From the NCBI RefSeq assembly GCF_001152565.1, contig NZ_CQAZ01000035.1:1-50957 (forward strand): a stretch of 50,957 bases of DNA, in the 5' to 3' direction. Position numbers and translations under genes: made by a program. Positions 36,748-45,300 of this stretch are shown here, piece after piece; the stretch's first letter is position 1; each line of letters starts with the position of its first letter. The notes under the pieces are model-generated. The model saw only the letters and a program-made list of their open reading frames with translations, made no database searches and was not told where the DNA came from. This stretch comes from Yersinia pekkanenii. Lineage in GTDB: Bacteria; Pseudomonadota; Gammaproteobacteria; Enterobacterales; Enterobacteriaceae.

Positions 36748-39096
36748 ATGCCATTAATTGAGATAGAGAATGATGTGTTATCAGGTCTGGATGCCTTTCC
36801 TCTTAGTTTCACCACGGAAGAGCGGGTTTCGGGTAATCCGGCTTATAACCTGGAGTTTCAGGCTGCAGATGCTGATATCGATCTGATTAGCTTATTAGGG
36901 GAAGTCATCAAGGTAAAAATTGAATTACCGGATTCTGTTGGTTACCGGACCTTTTTTACCTATGTGGTGGCGGGAAGTGATGAAGGACAACGACAAAATC
37001 AATTTATTTATCGCCTTGAACTGAGTACCTGGCTGTGGTTTTTACAACAAAACCGTAACTGCCGAATTTTCCAGAATCTGAGCATCATCGATATCATCGA
37101 GCAGATATTTTCCCGCTATAACTTTGCTGATTATCGATTTGACATTGCCAGTAGCTATCCATCGCGTGAGTACTGCGTACAGTTTGAAGAAACGGATTTC
37201 GCTTTTGTTAATCGTCTGATGGAGGATGAAGGTGTTTGGTACTACTTCGAACATCACGACGATAAACACACATTGGTTATTACCGACCAACAGCAGTTTC
37301 CCGCACTGGAAGACCCCTATGCACAACTGACTTTTCTGCCTGATAGTGAGGAGATGCGGGCGATTCGTGAAGGGGTACAACGCATTCAGCGTTCACAGCG
37401 TATCCACTCCAGTGAAGTCGTATTACGTGATTTTGATTTCCGTAATCCACGCAATACCTTGCAAACTCATATAGAAGAAAGCCGCCAATACCTGCAAGAC
37501 GTGCCACTGGAATGGTATGGCTATGGGGCGGGTTACACCGATACCCAACATGGTGAAAATATTGCCCGTTTACGTCTTGAGGCCATTCAGAGCCATGGAC
37601 AGATGTTGTCGGGTGAAAGTAATGCCACAGGATTGGCAGTAGGTCGCTCTTTCTCTTTGGTACAGCACCCTGATAGTAATCGTAACCGTGCCTTTAAGCT
37701 GATTAGCTGTGACTACAGTTTTGTGCAAGATGGGCCGGACAGCGACAGTCGGGGCCGCAATATTCTCTGTCGTTTTAAAGCATTAAACGATGACATTGTT
37801 TACCGCCCGCAATGCCTGACGCCGCATCCACAGGTTTCAGGCTTGCAAAGTGCGACGGTAGTTGGCGCACGTGAGTCAGAAGTTCATACCGACAAGTTTG
37901 CTCGCATTCGTGTTCACTTTCATTGGGATCGCTATAAAACCACCGAAGATGACAGCTCCTGCTGGATCCGCGTCGTGCAGGCATGGGCCGGTAAAGGTTG
38001 GGGAGTCCTTGCGATGCCTCGCGTCGGGCAGGAAGTCTTGATCAACTACGTTGATGGTGATCTGGATCGCCCTATGGTCACAGGGATCGTCTATAACGGT
38101 GAAAACCCACCGCCTTATCGTTTACCTGAGAATATTAACTATTCGGGTTTTGTCTCCCGTTCTCTGCGCTTCGGGCAGCCACAGCACGCCAGCCAGCTCA
38201 CCTTTGATGATAATCGTGGTAATGAACGCATCATGCTGCATGCCGAGCGTGACTTGCAGAAAACCATTGAACGCAACAGCTCTACGGCGGTGGGGCAGGA
38301 TAAATATGAAACGGTAGAACGAACCGCCACGGAATGGATAAGTAACCATGTCTCTTATAAGAGCGTTAACTTCTCGGTCACGGGCATGGATGTGTCTGCC
38401 AAAGGGCTAGGTATTTCGAGCACTGGGGCCAGCTTATCTTTAACTGGCATCGCTGTCAGTGCCACCGGCGTTAATGTCGGGTGCACTCTGGTCGCTACCT
38501 CATTTACTGGTATTGGTACTTCATTTACCGGCGCTAGCACCTCCTTCACCGGGGCCAGTACCAGTATGACCGGTGTGAGCACCGGTATGACCGGATGCAG
38601 CTCTTCCTTTACCGGCACCAGTAATAGCATGACTGGCAGTAGCCATAGTATGACCGGATTAAGTTCCAGTATTACCGGCCAGAGCATGGGCCAGACAGGA
38701 TCGAGTCTTAGCATGACGGGCAGCAGCCAATCCTTTACCGGTAGCAGTGTCGGTTTTACGGGTAGCAGCATCAGCACTACCGGCGTGAGTCACAGCACCA
38801 CCGGCAGCAGTACCAGTATGACCGGCAGCAGCATGAGCACCACGGGTAGTTCTGTCAGTATGACGGGCAGCAGCATCAGTACTACGGGTAGCAGTGTGTC
38901 CACTACCGGGAGTTCTGTTGGTACCACGGGAAGCAGTATGAGCACCACGGGCAGCAGTATGAGCACCACCGGTAGCAGTATCAGCACCACCGGTAGCAGT
39001 ATCAGCAATACAGGCTTCTCCCTCTCTTATACCGGTGTGGGTTATTCGCAAACTGGTGTCGACCTAAAAACCGTCGGTATGCAAAGCAAAAACTGA
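36748..39096 (+). CDS. vgrG: T6SS spike protein VgrG with long heptad-repeat C-terminal tail
   Basis: A 782-residue VgrG. Residues 1-about 360 are the gp27-like part (QQNRNCRIFQNLSIIDIIEQIF, VQFEETDFAFVNRLMEDEGVWYYFEH), then the OB-fold/gp5 part (IRVHFHWDR, SCWIRVVQAWAGKGWG, PRVGQEVLINYVDGDLDRP). From residue 545 to 775 it has 33 consecutive seven-residue units of the pattern TGSSxSx, then VGMQSKN. The tail is rich in Ser, Thr and Gly and carries no known effector domain; a regular repeat of this sort after the gp5 needle suggests a lengthened beta-structured spike. It trims the Hcp tube and carries the downstream PAAR-like protein. Confidence 0.95.
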   Translation: MPLIEIENDVLSGLDAFPLSFTTEERVSGNPAYNLEFQAADADIDLISLLGEVIKVKIELPDSVGYRTFFTYVVAGSDEGQRQNQFIYRLELSTWLWFLQQNRNCRIFQNLSIIDIIEQIFSRYNFADYRFDIASSYPSREYCVQFEETDFAFVNRLMEDEGVWYYFEHHDDKHTLVITDQQQFPALEDPYAQLTFLPDSEEMRAIREGVQRIQRSQRIHSSEVVLRDFDFRNPRNTLQTHIEESRQYLQDVPLEWYGYGAGYTDTQHGENIARLRLEAIQSHGQMLSGESNATGLAVGRSFSLVQHPDSNRNRAFKLISCDYSFVQDGPDSDSRGRNILCRFKALNDDIVYRPQCLTPHPQVSGLQSATVVGARESEVHTDKFARIRVHFHWDRYKTTEDDSSCWIRVVQAWAGKGWGVLAMPRVGQEVLINYVDGDLDRPMVTGIVYNGENPPPYRLPENINYSGFVSRSLRFGQPQHASQLTFDDNRGNERIMLHAERDLQKTIERNSSTAVGQDKYETVERTATEWISNHVSYKSVNFSVTGMDVSAKGLGISSTGASLSLTGIAVSATGVNVGCTLVATSFTGIGTSFTGASTSFTGASTSMTGVSTGMTGCSSSFTGTSNSMTGSSHSMTGLSSSITGQSMGQTGSSLSMTGSSQSFTGSSVGFTGSSISTTGVSHSTTGSSTSMTGSSMSTTGSSVSMTGSSISTTGSSVSTTGSSVGTTGSSMSTTGSSMSTTGSSISTTGSSISNTGFSLSYTGVGYSQTGVDLKTVGMQSKN
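38380..39072 (+). repeat. 21-bp in-frame tandem repeat array (33 units) in vgrG
   Basis: Each 21-bp unit encodes a heptad beginning Thr-Gly. Early units are diverged (TGMDVSA, KGLGISS, TLVATSF); the middle and late units are almost uniform (TGSSMST, TGSSIST). The reading frame is kept throughout. Homogeneity in the later part suggests recent expansion or gene conversion. Confidence 0.95.
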
Positions 39097-39108
39097 TAAG
39101 GAAGCATT

Positions 39109-41328
39109 ATGCGCATTATTCGTCCACAACAACTTGTGGTGCTGAAAAATAGTTATCAGATAGGTCGTGAAAGTCATATGGGGATCAGTGTGGTGGCGGG
39201 ATGCTACTTGTCCAAGCCTGAGCATATGGTGACTGAACCGCAAATTTGGCAGGCATGGAAATCAGCCCCGCTTTCGCTGCAAATGCTCGACAGTGCTGAA
39301 CCAAAGCCCTTCGCCGAGTTCTTGCTGGCGGGTCATGCCGGTATTGGGGAAGAAGTGACATCGTTGTATCCAGAGGTAGAAGTGGGGGCGATTACTCGGC
39401 GTTGGTGTATTGAAGGGGAAGGCAGCAAAACAGGGCTTGGCATCAAACCTTTCTTGCGTATCCCAATGGATCATACGCAGAGCTGGGGAGGGAAAGGCTG
39501 CAAAGAAAATCCTTTGGGGCGTGGTTATGACGATGAACGTAAACCGACAGTGATGTCGATTGGGTCGGATGGTTCTGCTACGGTTCGTTCACCCTTGGCG
39601 GCATCGACCCCCGTTCCTCATGGTTTTCAGTTACGCAAAGCACATCTTGATGATGTCGCTTCAAGCATGACTGACCCCAAATATCTGGAGACATTTTATC
39701 CCGGTTTACCACCAAATATTAATCGTCGTTATTTCCAGATGGCGCCACCAGACCAATGGCTGAAAAAAGCGGAATGGCCAGATAATGTGCCTTTTAAACT
39801 CACGGGATTTCGGCCACACAATGAGGTTATCTCAGGGGTATTTCCGTCGATTAGTGCCAGAGCCTTTATTTGGGATAACGCCACGCAGTCTCCCAGTGAA
39901 TTGATATTACAGCGTAAAACATTATGGCTGCTACCAGATGATGACATTGGCCTGATGGTGTTTACCGGCAATTTGCCGCTGACCCATCTTTTTGATGAGC
40001 CTGTCGAGACCTTATTGGTGGGGATGGATCACGCGAACGAGTTGCGTAGCCTGGAGTATTACCAACAGATCTATAAGAAACGCAGCATAACAGACGCTCC
40101 AACATTTGAATTTCTTAAAGATACTGAGTTGATGCCAGTAGGTATGCCATTGAATGTTATCCGGGATCTGGCTGACCACCCCGATTCATTACGCTATAAC
40201 GCCACTGCAATGCCTGAGATTGATGCCGAATCTTTTTATCAAGATATTCAAAAAGCTATTGAGTCACAGGAACGTCAAAAAACGGCAGAACAAGATACTT
40301 TACGTGATTTGAAGATCCCGCCGGCCAGTTCGGATGAACTGGGTACCCAGTGGTTAGCTAGTGGGGAAGATACGGCAACAAATATTATATTTTCAGGTAC
40401 CTCTCTATCCGGAATGAGTCTGGACAATAAACAATTTCGCTATTGCACCTTTAATGACAGCCGTTTCGATAAAACCACACTTAATAACTGCACTTTTGAG
40501 CATTGCCAATTTATACAAGGTGGTTTTGAAGATTCACACTGGAACAAGGTGCATTTCACTGGCTGTTTATTCAAGCAAACGGAATGGCAGAAAACCCATT
40601 TTATCCATTGCAAATGGGAAAAAATAACCTTTGAACATGTTCTGTTTAACCAGAGCCATTTTACGGACATTTTTTTCGATAACTGCTTGATTAATAACTG
40701 TGATTTTAGTCTGTCACAATTCGAATATTGCACCCTACAGAGTTGTTTCCTCTCCGAGACGCTGTGTGAGCAGACGATATTTAATCAGGTCAACATCCTG
40801 TCGTGCGTATTCGATAAATGTGATGCAACTTTGGCCCGCTTTACTGAAAGCACTATAGAGAAAACCTCGATTATCACTAGCCATTGGGCCTCTGTACGCT
40901 TTAGCTACTGTTATTTCAATAGTGTGACGACTGGGCTCAATACCCATTTTCCCGATACCCATTTTGAGCATTGTAGTCTGAATAAAATGGGCTTTCTCAG
41001 CGCTAATTTGCAATCCAGTACTTTTATTTATTGTTCGATGTTGGAGAGTTGCTGCGATAAAGCAGATTTATCGCAGGCGACACTGATTGCCTGTGATATT
41101 GCCTCTGTGCGCTTGAAAGACGCCAAACTGGCGCACAGTCACTGGCAGAGCACCAGTTTACAGCAAAGCTTGCTTTACAACGCCGATCTGCGCGGTGCCA
41201 GTTTCGTGCGTTGCAATCTGGCAGGTGCCAATTTAGCGATGACCAACCAAAATCTAACCACTTGTTTTGAACATTGTCTGACGGAAAAGACCCACTGGAT
41301 ACCGCGTCGTTACAAGGCTTCAGCATAA
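39109..41328 (+). CDS. DUF2169 and pentapeptide-repeat fusion protein
   Basis: A 739-residue protein with two parts. The N-terminal half (1-about 330) matches DUF2169, a domain regularly encoded beside VgrG and PAAR genes in T6SS clusters (MRIIRPQQLVVLKNSYQIG, LRIPMDHTQSWGGKGC, GFRPHNEVISGVFPS). From about 425 to 725 it consists of pentapeptide repeats, many of the form xxCxF or ADLxx, expected to fold as a right-handed quadrilateral beta-helix. The repeats are unusually rich in Cys and His. DUF2169 proteins are thought to act as adaptors or chaperones for spike loading; that role is inferred. RBS AAGGAAG. Followed 25 bp later by a second pentapeptide protein. Confidence 0.85.
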   Translation: MRIIRPQQLVVLKNSYQIGRESHMGISVVAGCYLSKPEHMVTEPQIWQAWKSAPLSLQMLDSAEPKPFAEFLLAGHAGIGEEVTSLYPEVEVGAITRRWCIEGEGSKTGLGIKPFLRIPMDHTQSWGGKGCKENPLGRGYDDERKPTVMSIGSDGSATVRSPLAASTPVPHGFQLRKAHLDDVASSMTDPKYLETFYPGLPPNINRRYFQMAPPDQWLKKAEWPDNVPFKLTGFRPHNEVISGVFPSISARAFIWDNATQSPSELILQRKTLWLLPDDDIGLMVFTGNLPLTHLFDEPVETLLVGMDHANELRSLEYYQQIYKKRSITDAPTFEFLKDTELMPVGMPLNVIRDLADHPDSLRYNATAMPEIDAESFYQDIQKAIESQERQKTAEQDTLRDLKIPPASSDELGTQWLASGEDTATNIIFSGTSLSGMSLDNKQFRYCTFNDSRFDKTTLNNCTFEHCQFIQGGFEDSHWNKVHFTGCLFKQTEWQKTHFIHCKWEKITFEHVLFNQSHFTDIFFDNCLINNCDFSLSQFEYCTLQSCFLSETLCEQTIFNQVNILSCVFDKCDATLARFTESTIEKTSIITSHWASVRFSYCYFNSVTTGLNTHFPDTHFEHCSLNKMGFLSANLQSSTFIYCSMLESCCDKADLSQATLIACDIASVRLKDAKLAHSHWQSTSLQQSLLYNADLRGASFVRCNLAGANLAMTNQNLTTCFEHCLTEKTHWIPRRYKASA

Positions 41329-41353
41329 ACGCCCGGTTTAAAAGGAATATGGA

Positions 41354-42457
41354 ATGATACCTTTCGATGGCCCAATGCTTCCCCCTGACGGCCCACGTCA
41401 GATAGTGGGGCAGCATTTTACACAGCGTCAGTTACAGCCGTTAGCACTGTCTGATGTTCACTTTATGCAATGCACCTTCACGGATATTACGCTGACGGAT
41501 ATAGAGGTGTGCAATATTCATTTTGAACATTGCCATTTTACCCACCTGTGCCTGAATGGCGGGAAGGTAGAAAACAGTACGTTTCGCTACTGTAAGTTCG
41601 ATGATATTTCAATACAGGGCGTGTCATTAATTAATGCTTCATGGATTGAAGTTCAATGGCAGGGAGGCCATTTCACGGACTGCTTAATTGAACGCTGGTT
41701 ATTAACTCTCTGTCAGCTCGATGATATTCACTTACAGAATATCCAATTACATTATTGGACCGTACAAGATACCCCAATAAACCGCCTGACGATAAGCAAC
41801 AGTAAAATGCAAGATGCCAACTTGCATGGATGTGTTATTCAGCAGTCGGTATGGAAAGACTGCGAGCTTATCCGGCAAGTGATGAGCCGTTGTATTTTAA
41901 AAGACTGCAAATATCAGTCGATACGCAGTGACATTTTGGTATGGAGTCAGTGTCAACTTGAGCAGGTTGATTTCCGATACCAGCCGCTGGCAAACAGTAA
42001 TTTCCACAAAACCCAGCTAACACAATGCTGGCTGAATAATGCCGATCTTACGGCAGTCCTGTTCAATGACGCGCATATAGAGGGTTGCGATTTCAGTATG
42101 GCACAACTCACAGCAGCACAGTTTGCTGATGCCACATTGAGTGACTGCAACCTTGAAGCGGCCAAATTGCACAAAGCCTCTTTGTTACGGGCAAACTTGA
42201 CGCAATGTAACCTGACTCAGGCCAATTTGGCTCAGGCTGATATGCGCAGTTGTGTGCTGAATGCTTCGTCATTACAGGCCAGTCAACTCAATAAAACACG
42301 TCTTCACGGCGCACAAGTGCCGATTTTGGACGCGTTTTTACAAATGCCAGACCCCTTACTGATCCAGATTGATAACTGGTACCGCTGTCATCAACCAGGC
42401 CCACAAGATACCCCCCAATTTCCCTCTGTACCTTCAGGAGCTAGCCGTTATGTCTAA
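41354..42457 (+). CDS. Pentapeptide-repeat protein, T6SS associated
   Basis: A 367-residue protein made almost wholly of pentapeptide repeats. The first half has the cysteine-rich xxCxF type (HFMQCTFTDITLTDIEVCNIHFEHCHF) and the C-terminal third the classic A(N/D)LxQ type (NLTQCNLTQANLAQADMRSC). It looks like a free-standing partner or duplicate of the C-terminal half of the preceding protein. Function unknown; it may be an effector, an immunity factor or part of the spike. The last 8 bases overlap the DUF3540 gene. RBS AAGGAATATGGA. Confidence 0.85.
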   Translation: MIPFDGPMLPPDGPRQIVGQHFTQRQLQPLALSDVHFMQCTFTDITLTDIEVCNIHFEHCHFTHLCLNGGKVENSTFRYCKFDDISIQGVSLINASWIEVQWQGGHFTDCLIERWLLTLCQLDDIHLQNIQLHYWTVQDTPINRLTISNSKMQDANLHGCVIQQSVWKDCELIRQVMSRCILKDCKYQSIRSDILVWSQCQLEQVDFRYQPLANSNFHKTQLTQCWLNNADLTAVLFNDAHIEGCDFSMAQLTAAQFADATLSDCNLEAAKLHKASLLRANLTQCNLTQANLAQADMRSCVLNASSLQASQLNKTRLHGAQVPILDAFLQMPDPLLIQIDNWYRCHQPGPQDTPQFPSVPSGASRYV

Positions 42458-43067
42458 ATTAGCCACTTTACTGAAATTTCAACGTTATTTACCTGACTAT
42501 CAGGTCCATTCATCGAAAAAAACGTTGTCGGTGGGATCACGTCAACCGCAAATAATGACTGCCAAGGTTTCTAGTATAGATAACGGCAGTGTGTTACTGC
42601 ACGGATATGAAACATTGCCGGTAACCAATGCGGCCAGTTGCCTATTCCTGCCAGAAATAGGTGATCAGGTCAGTGCTGTTATCGACCAGCAGAAGATTTA
42701 CATCACCGCAATCTTATATCGCGCGACTCCTGATTCTCCATTGGTGATGAACAGTGGTGATATTCCTTTGCACCTTGTTACGACCGCACTGGAAATTCAT
42801 AGCCCGGAGAGAATTGAGATCCATACAGGACATTTTTCATTGATGGCCCGTACCTCGTTGTGGGTGGCGACAACCATGCATCAGGTAGCTGACTCGCTAT
42901 TTGTCAGAGCGAAACAGGCGAGCAGAGAAGTGGAGAATACTGACGAGATCCATGCTCGTCATATTAATCAACAGGCCGATCAAAGCTTAATTATTAATAG
43001 CCGGATTGGATCATTAAATGCCACCTCCGTCCTCAAAATCGACGGCGGACAGGTTCACATGGGGTAA
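42450..43067 (+). CDS. DUF3540 protein, T6SS associated
   Basis: A 205-residue protein matching DUF3540, usually found between DUF2169 and DUF4150 genes in T6SS clusters. Visible features are an OB-like beta-rich N-terminal half (GSVLLHGYETLPVTNAAS, GDQVSAVIDQQKIYITAIL) and a helical middle. I chose ATG 42450 since CAGGAG sits 9 nt upstream and it overlaps the previous stop; the longer frame from 42369 lies inside the upstream gene. Likely part of the VgrG-loading or spike-tip assembly; mechanism unknown. Confidence 0.85.
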   Translation: MSKLATLLKFQRYLPDYQVHSSKKTLSVGSRQPQIMTAKVSSIDNGSVLLHGYETLPVTNAASCLFLPEIGDQVSAVIDQQKIYITAILYRATPDSPLVMNSGDIPLHLVTTALEIHSPERIEIHTGHFSLMARTSLWVATTMHQVADSLFVRAKQASREVENTDEIHARHINQQADQSLIINSRIGSLNATSVLKIDGGQVHMG

Positions 43068-43072
43068 TCACG

Positions 43073-43438
43073 ATGACAGCAGCCAATACCCGCGCAGGTG
43101 GGATCAGTTTTACCGGTTGTGACCCTATGGTCCCAATCTCTGCCCCGAATATCGCGCCAAACGCCAATGGTATTCCTAATGTTAGCAATTACTTTTGTTG
43201 CGGCGGTAATGAACAAAATCTCAACACTATCCGCCTGTCCACGATAGATGCCGGCGGGATCACCGGAGCGGCTTCTGGCACACATTCGGCCAAGATGGAC
43301 CCGATGCAAGGGTCAGGTAAGTACTTCATTCAGGGAAGTCCAGCAACACGTTTAGGAGATATGAGTATGACCAATAACAACAATGCGTCTTCGACGCAAA
43401 TTGCGCCTAGTCAGACGAAGTATTTTATCAATGCGTAG
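43073..43438 (+). CDS. DUF4150 PAAR-like spike-tip protein
   Basis: A 121-residue DUF4150 protein. The family replaces PAAR as a sharp cap on VgrG trimers. PAAR-like features are ISFTGCDPMVPISAPNIAPNANG near the N-terminus and GSPATRLGDMSMTNNNN in the second half, with Gly/Pro/Asn-rich short beta elements. It has no C-terminal effector extension. It is 5 bp after DUF3540 and overlaps the tssJ start. Confidence 0.85.
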   Translation: MTAANTRAGGISFTGCDPMVPISAPNIAPNANGIPNVSNYFCCGGNEQNLNTIRLSTIDAGGITGAASGTHSAKMDPMQGSGKYFIQGSPATRLGDMSMTNNNNASSTQIAPSQTKYFINA

Positions 43439-43943
43439 CATATTCAGACTTTTTTCCTGGCTGATTCTGGTGGGTAGCGCACTGCTAAGTGGCTGTAGCT
43501 GGTTTTCTTCAGCTCCGGAAATACCGCCACAGCAACGCCGAATTGAGCTGCGGATTGTCACTGCCCCCCATATCAATCCAGGGGCCAACGGGCAAGCGCA
43601 GCCCTTAAAATTATGCATTGTTGAACTGAATAGCGAGGGGTGGTCTCCCCCTGGTTTATACCAAGGGGCACTTTGCAGCGGTATCAATACCGGCGCAGAG
43701 GTTGTCAGTGTGACGGAATACATGCTTGCCCCGTCAGAGGAACGTCGATATTTCCGAGAGGTTCCTTTTGAACAAGAGCGTTGGTGGGCAATCGCTGCTG
43801 AGTTTCAGAACATGAATAACGGTAAAGGCCTCCTAACCTTCAAGTCTGATGCCCGTGGCGATTTCAGCCGAGTGATTTTCGTTGATGGTAAGAATCTATC
43901 ATTAGAAGCTACAACTGAGCAAAAAGTTTTAAAGGACAAATAA
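43431..43943 (+). CDS. tssJ: T6SS outer-membrane lipoprotein TssJ
   Basis: A 170-residue lipoprotein. The signal peptide (MRSIFRLFSWLILVGSALLS) ends in the lipobox LSGC with the lipidated Cys22; the mature domain is the transthyretin-like TssJ fold (IELRIVTAPHINPG, KLCIVELNS). It sits in the outer membrane facing the periplasm and binds TssM. I chose ATG 43431, which gives a proper lipoprotein signal; the longer frame from 43383 would place extra charged residues before it. Overlaps the DUF4150 stop. Confidence 0.92.
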   Translation: MRSIFRLFSWLILVGSALLSGCSWFSSAPEIPPQQRRIELRIVTAPHINPGANGQAQPLKLCIVELNSEGWSPPGLYQGALCSGINTGAEVVSVTEYMLAPSEERRYFREVPFEQERWWAIAAEFQNMNNGKGLLTFKSDARGDFSRVIFVDGKNLSLEATTEQKVLKDK

Positions 43944-43944
43944 T

Positions 43945-45300
43945 ATGATGCCAAAACAACGAGTTGCTTGGGTAGAAGGGATGCTGATGGAACCTCAGCA
44001 TTTTCAACAACAGGAACGTTATTTAGAACATCTTACTGAGATGCGTGCACGGAGTCTGAGTGCGCTGGCATGGGGATTCCACACATTAGGCATTAATCAG
44101 GGCTTACTGGATCAGGGCAAAATTGCTCTTAATCATGCTGGGGGTATTTTTCCTGATGGCACACCTTTTAACATGGGTGAGAACGAATCTTTACCCTTGC
44201 CCTTTGACCCAGGAGAAAATTGTCAGGGGAGTGTCGTGTGTCTCTCGATCCTGATGGATATTCCAGGTAATACCTATATTGATTTGACACAGAGCCGCCA
44301 CGGTAGCCGTTTCATTGCTCTGGATGCTGAAGTGAAAGATCGCAATCATGGTATTGCGGCAGAAGGAACACCGTTGATCGCGACGCTTCAGTTGGGACAA
44401 TTACAATCCAGGCTCAATTTGCGCGGCAGTATCAGTGATGCAGAATCAATGCTGCCTATTGCTTATATCAAAGAACGTACCCGTGACGGGCGTTTGATTT
44501 TGGATGATAATTTTTTGCCGCCGATGTTGGATTTTCGCGCTATCGGCTGGTTAGACAATGCGGTAACCGAGTTATTGGGTTTAATCGTTCAACGACTTGA
44601 GGCAGTTTATCGGCCTGATGTGCCCCTTTCAATTGGTGGTTTATCCGAGTTATTGGAACTGTTATTACTGCAAACGCTCAGCGAGTACAACCTCAAACTC
44701 TCGCATGTTCTGATGCAAAAACAGGTACATCCTGAACAGCTTTTTCAATTATTACTGGGGCTGCTCGGGCAATTGAGTACGATCCCTGGCGGTGATAAAC
44801 CTTGGGCAAGACAGGATTTGCTCTATGCACATCATGAACCGCATAAGGGATATTTTGCCTTGTTCGCTGCTCTACGCCGCGCACTTTCACTGGTGATTGA
44901 AGCGCCGGCGGTCGCCTTGCAGTTTGTTGAACGCGGCGACAATATTTACCTGTGCCAGAACGATGCACAACTGCGTCTGGAAAAACTGATTTTTACGGTC
45001 AGTTCAAAGCTGCCTGCCGAAACCATTCGTTCGTACTTCCCGACTCAAACCAAACTGGGTCCCGTGGAGAAAATTGTACAATTGATCGACTTGCAATTAC
45101 CGGGGGCGAGGATGATCCCAATGTCCTCACCACCAAGATATATCCCTTATTACCCGAACAGCGTCTATTTTGAAGTCGACCATACTGACCCTATGTATAA
45201 GGAAATGATGTCAGGTTCGGCTATCGCACTCAGCATCGTGGGTGATTTCCCTGAACTGCATTTTGAAGTTTGGGGACTGAGGCAAGGAAGACTCGGATGA
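43945..45300 (+). CDS. tssK: T6SS baseplate-to-membrane connector TssK
   Basis: A 451-residue TssK/VasE (DUF876) protein. It starts MMPKQRVAWVEGMLMEPQHFQQQERYLE, the family signature, and later shows LLLLQTLSEYN and the C-terminal PRYIPYYPNSVYFEVDHTDPMYKEM. TssK joins the TssFG baseplate to the TssLM membrane complex in the cytoplasm. Its stop overlaps the tssL ATG (ATGA). Confidence 0.95.
   Translation: MMPKQRVAWVEGMLMEPQHFQQQERYLEHLTEMRARSLSALAWGFHTLGINQGLLDQGKIALNHAGGIFPDGTPFNMGENESLPLPFDPGENCQGSVVCLSILMDIPGNTYIDLTQSRHGSRFIALDAEVKDRNHGIAAEGTPLIATLQLGQLQSRLNLRGSISDAESMLPIAYIKERTRDGRLILDDNFLPPMLDFRAIGWLDNAVTELLGLIVQRLEAVYRPDVPLSIGGLSELLELLLLQTLSEYNLKLSHVLMQKQVHPEQLFQLLLGLLGQLSTIPGGDKPWARQDLLYAHHEPHKGYFALFAALRRALSLVIEAPAVALQFVERGDNIYLCQNDAQLRLEKLIFTVSSKLPAETIRSYFPTQTKLGPVEKIVQLIDLQLPGARMIPMSSPPRYIPYYPNSVYFEVDHTDPMYKEMMSGSAIALSIVGDFPELHFEVWGLRQGRLG

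Noticed and set aside
38355-39051. Long open frames on the minus strand opposite the vgrG repeats
   Set aside because: They are by-products of the 21-bp periodicity; there is no ribosome binding site and the plus-strand frame is clearly VgrG.
38380-39072. Regular repeats that could look like a CRISPR array
   Set aside because: The units are 21 bp, contiguous without spacers and stay in one coding frame of vgrG.
43383-43430. Longer start for tssJ
   Set aside because: The extension lies inside the DUF4150 gene and would bury the lipoprotein signal peptide behind many basic residues.
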